Below are positions 58,140 to 64,000 of a stretch of 64,000 nucleotides of DNA, in pieces. The position numbers were made by a program, and so were the translations under genes. The stretch is from positions 6,900,060 through 6,964,059 of the forward strand of contig CM033108.1 of the NCBI GenBank assembly GCA_019321725.1, read 5' to 3'. The DNA is from Paulownia fortunei. Lineage: Eukaryota > Streptophyta > Magnoliopsida > Lamiales > Paulowniaceae. A model generated the notes under the pieces. That model was given only the letters and a program-made list of their open reading frames with translations, did not search any database and was not told where the DNA came from. Position 1 is the stretch's first letter. Every line of letters begins with the position of its first letter.

Positions 58140-59200
58140 ATTTGGTCAAAGATTTAAATGATATTTTATTTATTAATCAAAATACTCATTTCTCTTTACC
58201 TTTTGGAGAAAATAATTTTCAAAATACAAGCATAACTTCTTTTAAGAAGAAAAAAACGAATGATATCAAAATTTTAATTTTAAGGTTTTTTTCATGATTA
58301 TAGATTAATAAAAAAAAGTAATGAGTTGATACCAAATTTTAAATTTTAAGTTCTTTTCAATGGCATAAAGCGTGTATATCAAAATTTTATACATACAAAA
58401 TATTTATAGTTTTTATAATTGTAGATAGTTAACAAAATTCAAATGTGTACTTTAAAAATGAAATGAGAGAGTTAATTTTAATTTAAAATTTTTATTATAC
58501 AATAAAATCATATATTTAAGGAAAAATAACAACAAAAAGGGCTATTTTCAAATGCATTAATTTTCACAAGAAACTAGAAATCTTTTATATTTTTTATCTT
58601 AACAATTCAGATTTGGACCTCATTTTTTATTCAAATTGTGTATTTGAGAGATGACCTTGCTTTATAATTTTGTAAATATATTGTTATTTTATATAGATTT
58701 CAATTTATGCTCTTTGTTTTAGTGAATGTGGCTTAAGATTTAATGGTCTTTTACTTGTGTTTAAAATCTATGCATTTTAAAATCTAAATTCTTTTAGTAT
58801 GCATTGTTTTCTCAATTAAAATTAGTATGCTTTAATGATCTAGTAATGAAGAGGATGAAGATGATAAAATTTGATTTAATCTTATTTTTATTTATGATAT
58901 TCAATTAAGAAACTTTAAGTTTTAAAATATAATTCTCATAAAAAATTAATCAATATTATTTATATTGTTGAAGATGACCTTAAACTAAAAGGTTGGACTC
59001 TCAGTTATATTTTAAACTATATAATATTTAATCATGTGTTAAATTAATATATTTTCTATACACTTAAAGAGAGTTCACAGTTTGAATTTGAATTTTCTAT
59101 TTTCTATATTTGTAATTTAAAAGCAACTTTTGATTAATTTTTTAAAATGATGGATTGTTTTCTTACATATTAGGTCAGGGATTGGTTATTCAATACAATT
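58140..59200 (+). repeat. Diverged relative of the Helitron's right half
   Basis: AT-rich, but with the same ordered landmarks as Helitron positions 48900-49740: a TTTTTATAATT block with NGTTNACAAA, a GTTGAAGATNNCCT block, GGTCTC or GGACTC, AGAGAGTTCA, and CTTTTGATTAA or CTCTTGATTAA followed by AAAATGATNGATT, TTTTCNTA and a TATTAGGTCAGGG- or TATGTTAGGG-like word. No Helitron end (TC or CTAG with hairpin) was identified here, so this is a fragment. Confidence 0.55.
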
Positions 59201-61339
59201 CTTTTTTTTTTCTTAGAATTTTTGTTTTGATAGTATTAGAAGAAAGGTACAAAAATTCAAACCTTAAGGGAGATTGATACAAATAACCCATGGTTTTTAA
59301 TGATGATTCAAAAATTATGACTGACAGTTTTAACCTTATTGATTCATATGATGGATATTTGAATAATTCTAAATTAAATGTTTGGCTTGAGGCTCGTTTG
59401 CTTTCATTTCCAAATGGTATCTTTCCATATTTTACTATTTAAAACTTTTATAATACATTTGTTTTATCCATTTTCATAGAATTAAAACTTATTTTTATTT
59501 ACAAAATTTATTTTCAAACATACTAATGTTTCACGTCTTTTCATGCATTTACAAACTCATTTTCAGATCTACTAATATTTCACGTCTTTTTTGTGCAGAA
59601 AATACCATACTAAATCTTTATAGTCAATATAGAAACATAACTAATTCAAACACTTTTCTTTTACACTAAAACCTAGAGAAAATATTTTCAACCCTAAAAG
59701 AAACATGAAATTGAAACCACAGTTAGTGTACACATTTATCTCAAATTCAGTTGTGCTTGAGATTTAGTGTACACCTTCATCTAAATTCAATTCAATAATC
59801 TAATGTCAAAAACAATATACTGCACTATTTTTAACACTAATAAGGATTGAGATAGACAATGATGCACATAGGATTTATGTCTCCATTTGAAAAAAATGTG
59901 TCAATTTTAGTTTTGTCAAAATTTTCTCAAAGGTCTCCCTTCAATTTCTTAGTGATATTCAAGTGCCTCACTAAATAGAGACCTCCAAACAAGAAAGTTA
60001 AATATGTGAACAAGCAAAACAAACACGTCCTTAATATTTCAATTGAATCCAAATACGTTTGCGGATCTTAAAAGAATATATTAAAAATTATTTTTCAATT
60101 AGATTATTGTATTTTAAAATATAATAAATAGATAAGACTTTTTTGTTTAGAAAATATAAAATCAATAATTCATTAATATTGATAATCTATGTGTTAATAT
60201 ATTTTCTAATATAAATTTTACAAATTAGTAAGAAATAAAAGAATTAGTGTCATAGTTCATTAAACTTACTGCATATATCAAAATTGTCGATAAAATCCAC
60301 TATCCAGATCCCATTGCAAGTAACCATGTCAGATTGGATTTGAATAGATTTATATTCAAATATTTCTAATTGATTTTGATTCGATTAGTAGTTGGTCACT
60401 AAAATTAAATCTTAGTAGGATTAAATTCAAGATAGCATATGACCGATCAATGACCTTGATTTTGTATTTGTGTCTTGACTTTTTTGCTTGTGTATCATTG
60501 TCGGATCCTAATCCCATTAAGAATTCGAGTTTAAAACTGTATTTGATTAAAAATATCTTGTTTGAATTCAAAATATCAATTTCAACATTACTCAGTTTGA
60601 TTCTCATTCAATATCTCATAAATTTAAACAATCGTATACATTTCCTTTTAAAAATGAAATATTATCGTTTTTGTGATTTGATTTTCTACCCCAGGTGTGT
60701 GTGTGCATTTTTTTTTTGGTGTAACCTACCTTATATTGCTTCTCTCTTATCAATGAATAATATATATTTCAAGACTAATGAATTGTATTAATTTTTTTTT
60801 CTTTCTTATTGCAAGTTTACAATTAAATATATATATATATATATATTGTGTGTGTGTGTGTATTGCATATTCAAATTTTTGAATTTGTACAATATTTGAA
60901 TCTAATTGAAATTGTAAGAATCTTTAGACAATTCAAGTTATATGCAAAATTCTTATTTCTTACTTCTATAACAAACACCATTATGTGGAAAGAATTATCA
61001 TCGGTGTCATTTAACGATGTTTTATCTTGTTAGTATCAACAAATATTTATAAAATTTGAAAAAAAATTACGATTGAATTAAGAAACCTAATTCCTCTTGC
61101 TCCCAAATGATTATTTTTAGTCATTCCACTGTAATATTTTTTTTATTTTTTAGCATCTTTTGTGTATACTTGAAGTGTATCTATTATATTGAAAAAAGTT
61201 CCTAAGTATATACATATTATATTGAAATGGGCTTTTTTAATAGAGTATTTTATTTTAAATATTAATTAGCAACAAATAGTGGATTTGAGATTGTTTAATT
61301 ATATATGCGAAGACGCACATGCGAGAGGCAACTAATAAC
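59201..61339. other. AT-rich DNA with small tandem duplications, no gene recognised
   Basis: A unit of about 56 bases is duplicated near 59505-59592 (ACTAATGTTTCACGTCTTTT and ACTAATATTTCACGTCTTTT). Another short duplication (TTAGTGTACAC, CATCT or TTATCT, AAATTCA) lies near 59724-59790. The frames here are not gene-like. Confidence 0.45.
60823..60861 (+). repeat. (TA)n(TG)n compound microsatellite
   Basis: A TA run followed by seven or eight TG units, similar in make-up to the one at 17350. Confidence 0.9.
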
Positions 61340-61340
61340 A

Positions 61341-61660
61341 AAGTCGCAACTAGGGTTTATGATTGAGCAAAGTCACCTACCCTAGTTGTGATTATTGCTT
61401 TAGTTTTGTTAATATCAACACTGACTAAAAAGAAAATAAAAAAGCCAGTAATAGTCACCCACCTCAGTTGCAACTATTGCATTTATTCCGTGTCTCAAGC
61501 TTACTGCATGGAAAATTAAAAAAGCCAGTAGTAGTCGCCCATGTCAGTTATGACTATTGTATTAATTCTATCAGTATCAGCGCTGACTATACGAAAATTG
61601 AAAAGCTGACAGACTAAGCAAATAGTTGCTGTTGAGGTTTGTGACTATTGCATTAATTCA
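61341..61660 (+). repeat. Minisatellite, about 82-base unit, three to four copies
   Basis: Units start near 61372 (GTCACCTACCCTAGTTGTGA), 61454 (GTCACCCACCTCAGTTGCAA), 61534 (GTCGCCCATGTCAGTTATGA) and 61622 (TAGTTGCTGTTGAGG). Each contains GACTATTGCATTAATT-like text and AAAATTAAAAAAGCCAGTA. A partial unit (GTCGCAACTAGGGTTTATGA) precedes them at 61342. Confidence 0.75.
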
Positions 61661-61687
61661 GACGATTGAGTAGGTTTAGGTTTCTAC

Positions 61688-61695
61688 TATATAAA
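61688..61695 (+). promoter_or_regulatory. Candidate TATA box
   Basis: TATATAAA in the context CTACTATATAAACCATCCTC, directly after the 82-base repeats and directly before about 300 bases of pyrimidine-rich sequence of the type found in plant 5' leaders. There is no recognisable coding gene downstream within the window, so this may be a promoter of a noncoding or transposon transcript, or chance in AT-rich DNA. Confidence 0.4.
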
Positions 61696-63147
61696 CCATC
61701 CTCACCGCTCTTAAGCTCTACGCCTCTTCACTCTTTTTTTATAGCACACCCTCACCCCTCTCTTCTCTCTTTCTCGCTTTTTCTTTTTTTCTTTGTTAGC
61801 ACACCCTCTCTTCTCTCTCTTCTCTTTTTTGGTAATTCCCCTCTTTTCTCTAATTTACAGCACACCCTCAACCTCTCTTCTTTCTTTTTATCCCTTTCTT
61901 ATCTCTTTCTTTATGACACACCTTTCTTGCACAATCTGCCCCTCTCTTCTTCTAATCAATTAAAATCTCTCTTTTTTTTCTTCTTAGTACATTTAGAAAT
62001 TCAATATTACTTTCTCATTATGTTGTTGATTTATTGATTTGCTTTATAGATTGATTTTGAGGGCGAGGAGCCTTCCAGTAGCATAATCAGTTGTTTTATT
62101 TTGTATGTTTCTTGCTTTCGATTTGTGATTTGTTCACCTTGATGCCTCAAATTAAATTTTTAGTCTATTGATTTTCTTGAGGGATGAACTCCACTATTTC
62201 CTTATTTGCAAAACTTTGAGATTTAATATATTATTTTTGATCCCTAAATCTCTCTTTCTCTATATGTCTCTTTATATATTTGTCACAAATTGTGTGACTT
62301 GCCCATTTATAATCTACAGATTTATGTGTGTTTACATTTGGTTTCTTTGTGGTTATACAATTTTTAGCATCTCTAAATTCTATAGGTATACACATACCCC
62401 CTATGATTGTTTATTATGTTTTCCCTTATTTGACGAGTGTAAGAAGGAAAGTACAAAGACGATTTGAATTCGATGGTAGTGTTTTCACAATTCTGATTAG
62501 GGCATGCACTGGTTTTATTTTCTTTTTGAATTATTTTTTATACTTTGGTAAGTAATAAACTTGTATTTGATATAATTCTATTTTTGTATTAATTTTTAAA
62601 TTCTGGAATTTTTAGTCTTAACTCACTTCATATAGCCATTAATATATTGGAGCTTCTTCTAACATTGCGCCCATTCTCATCTATAGGTGCATTTTCTTTC
62701 CTGATCTTAATTCCATTAGATCTTTTTGGTAAGTAATGTGAAAAGGCTAAACTGTGAATTTATCATATCTTAATTTTGAGTTTTGTTCCCACATACGTTC
62801 ACCTCATTTCCTAAGGTCCATTTGTATTCTTCATTATATTTTCTCTATAAAGCTTAAAGAGCAAATGAATATAAATTTTAGATGTTTGCTCCAATCAAAA
62901 GTAACAAATTCCGCTTTTATAATTTTTTCTATTTACATCTAATTTAAGTGGTTTGAGGGTGGGTTGTAAATAATAATTAAGAGTTGCAAAAAAAATTAGA
63001 TATATTTAGCTTTTATCTTCATTTTCTTTTCTTTCCTTTTTTTTATTTCACAAGTTATATCATACTTAAATGGTTTCAATGGTTGTTGCACCGCATTGAA
63101 AAGGTTAAGATGTTAAAGACCAAACAATTTTAATACACTTCTTCACT
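61696..63147 (+). other. Pyrimidine-rich leader-like DNA, no gene recognised
   Basis: 61710-61990 is almost entirely C/T on the plus strand. The 123-codon open frame at 61666-62037 runs through it and is a composition artefact (serine/phenylalanine/leucine). Downstream, 62168-62555 has two overlapping frames; one ends in VRRKVQRRFEFDGSV, which looks slightly protein-like but is not recognised. Confidence 0.4.
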
Positions 63148-64000
63148 GTAGGCAGAATATTTAGCTAGAATTTCCATATGTGAGTGGCAACTTTTAGAAC
63201 CTTTGCTTTTCTCTAATACCTTGTTAAACAATTACCTCATCCAAAAGCTTAAAATTTTATAGTGGGGATTTTCATATTTTTAATGACTTAAACAATAGTT
63301 CAACTACTAGTTTGGTGGCAACTCAAAAATGAACCTGTTACCCATCCCTCTTGTTTTGTTTAGCAAGGCAAATCATTATCGTAGAATTGACATAATTCGA
63401 ATACCACGATCCACCTATGCCACCACCTATTATCATCCATAGAGTATTATTCAGCTCATGAGTTATTCTTAAACAATTTAGGCACTTATATTTTAGATAG
63501 TTTCCTAAATTCTCAATTGGGCCCACTAACAATAAAACCATCTTCTTCTTTAGTAAATATGTGGATTATTTCTCAGAAATGCTTTACTATTATTCATTTT
63601 ATTCCCAATGAGAAACCTTGATCAAAATCCTAATTTCATTCAAGAATCCTACATAAATCATCATTATTGAAATCTTCAAATTCTTTGCTCAAAAAAATTT
63701 CACTTTTTATGACTCCAAAATTAAAATATTTTCCATTTTGCCCCCTCATATGTAAATAGAAGAGTAGTAATATAGCCTTGCTGAACAAAATAAGAGGGAT
63801 GGGTAAAAGGTTCACCTTTGAATTGCCACCAAACTAATAGTTCAACTGTTGTTTAAGTCATTAAAAAGGTGAAAATTATCCCTACTACAAAATCTTGAGC
63901 TTTTTAGATGAGGTAATTGTTTAAGAGGGTATTGGAGCAAAACAAAGGTTGTAGAAGCCGCTACTCATCTATGAAAATTCTACCCAATGATTCTATCTCC
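63148..64000. mobile_element. Long inverted-repeat (foldback or Mutator-like) element, right end at or beyond the window edge
   Basis: Left arm 63148-63370 and right arm 63773-64000 are inverted copies of each other over about 220 bases. Blocks such as AACAATTACCTCATC, TTTAATGACTTAAACAA, AGTTTGGTGGCAA, TTACCCATCCCTCTT and AGCAAGGC are shared exactly. The loop of about 400 bases has no transposase. The repeat is still recognisable at the last bases of the window, so the terminus and target duplication cannot be given. Confidence 0.75.

Noticed and set aside
61666..62037. 123-codon open frame rich in Ser, Phe and Leu
   Set aside because: It lies in an almost pure C/T stretch, which reads open by composition; no recognisable domain.
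1..64000. tRNA, rRNA, CRISPR arrays, bacterial operons or phage genes
   Set aside because: None seen. The regular repeats here are transposon subterminal arrays, minisatellites and microsatellites, and the gene content is that of plant transposons.

Overview
This window is repeat-dominated plant nuclear DNA, most likely from a flowering plant. It is AT-rich, has no operon-like organisation, and is packed with decayed plant retrotransposons and DNA transposons (Ty1/copia, Ty3/gypsy with tRNA-Asp-type primer sites, a CACTA element, a Helitron, MITEs, a TRIM, a LINE fragment). I find no intact host protein-coding gene, tRNA or rRNA. Most open frames are short and either spurious or pieces of transposon pseudogenes. 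The species cannot be told from the sequence.

Layout. 1-3600: Ty3/gypsy remnant (partial LTR, primer site, gag-pol with a large internal deletion, 3' noncoding tail). 3600-4629 and 13407-15465: AT-rich DNA ending in a minus-strand LTR with a tRNA-Met primer site and a GC-rich palindromic minisatellite. Into this a structurally complete CACTA (En/Spm) transposon is inserted (4630-13406, target duplication ACT) with degenerate TNPD-like and TNPA-like genes. About 16160-17655: long-TIR, Mutator-like non-autonomous element. 19565-20010: 5'-truncated LINE-type insertion with a 10-bp target duplication. 20729-21236: TRIM. 21359-21728: a dispersed repeat that recurs at 30148. 21985-29316: copia A (plus strand), split inside its reverse transcriptase by a non-autonomous gypsy element (22238-28466, target duplication TGATG). 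29330-30117: copia B. 30733-32201: integrase-RT part of copia C (minus strand), followed by a non-autonomous Helitron that starts at 32202 and runs into a 100-N gap (37842-37941).

After the gap the sequence from 25453 to 37841 is repeated (37942-50325), nearly base for base for about 12 kb. Both copies end exactly at the gap. The simplest reading is an unmerged contig-end overlap (false duplication), so features at 25453-37841 and 37942-50325 should be counted once. The second copy continues past the first contig end and completes the Helitron (44691-50555). Beyond it lies the LTR-gag-protease half of copia C (50556-52536). Removing the Helitron rejoins the copia C reading frame. Copia C itself sits in the reverse transcriptase of copia D (52537-52745).

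52920-64000 is AT-rich DNA without recognisable genes. It holds a diverged relative of the Helitron (about 58140-59200), a small tandem array followed by a TATA box and a pyrimidine-rich leader (61340-61990), and a long inverted-repeat element running to the window edge (63148-64000).

The parts do not form a pathway: the window records successive nested insertions. The order can be read directly: copia D before copia C before Helitron; copia A before the gypsy element. I see no convincing new biological system. The most informative results are the reconstructable insertion sites and the assembly artefact.
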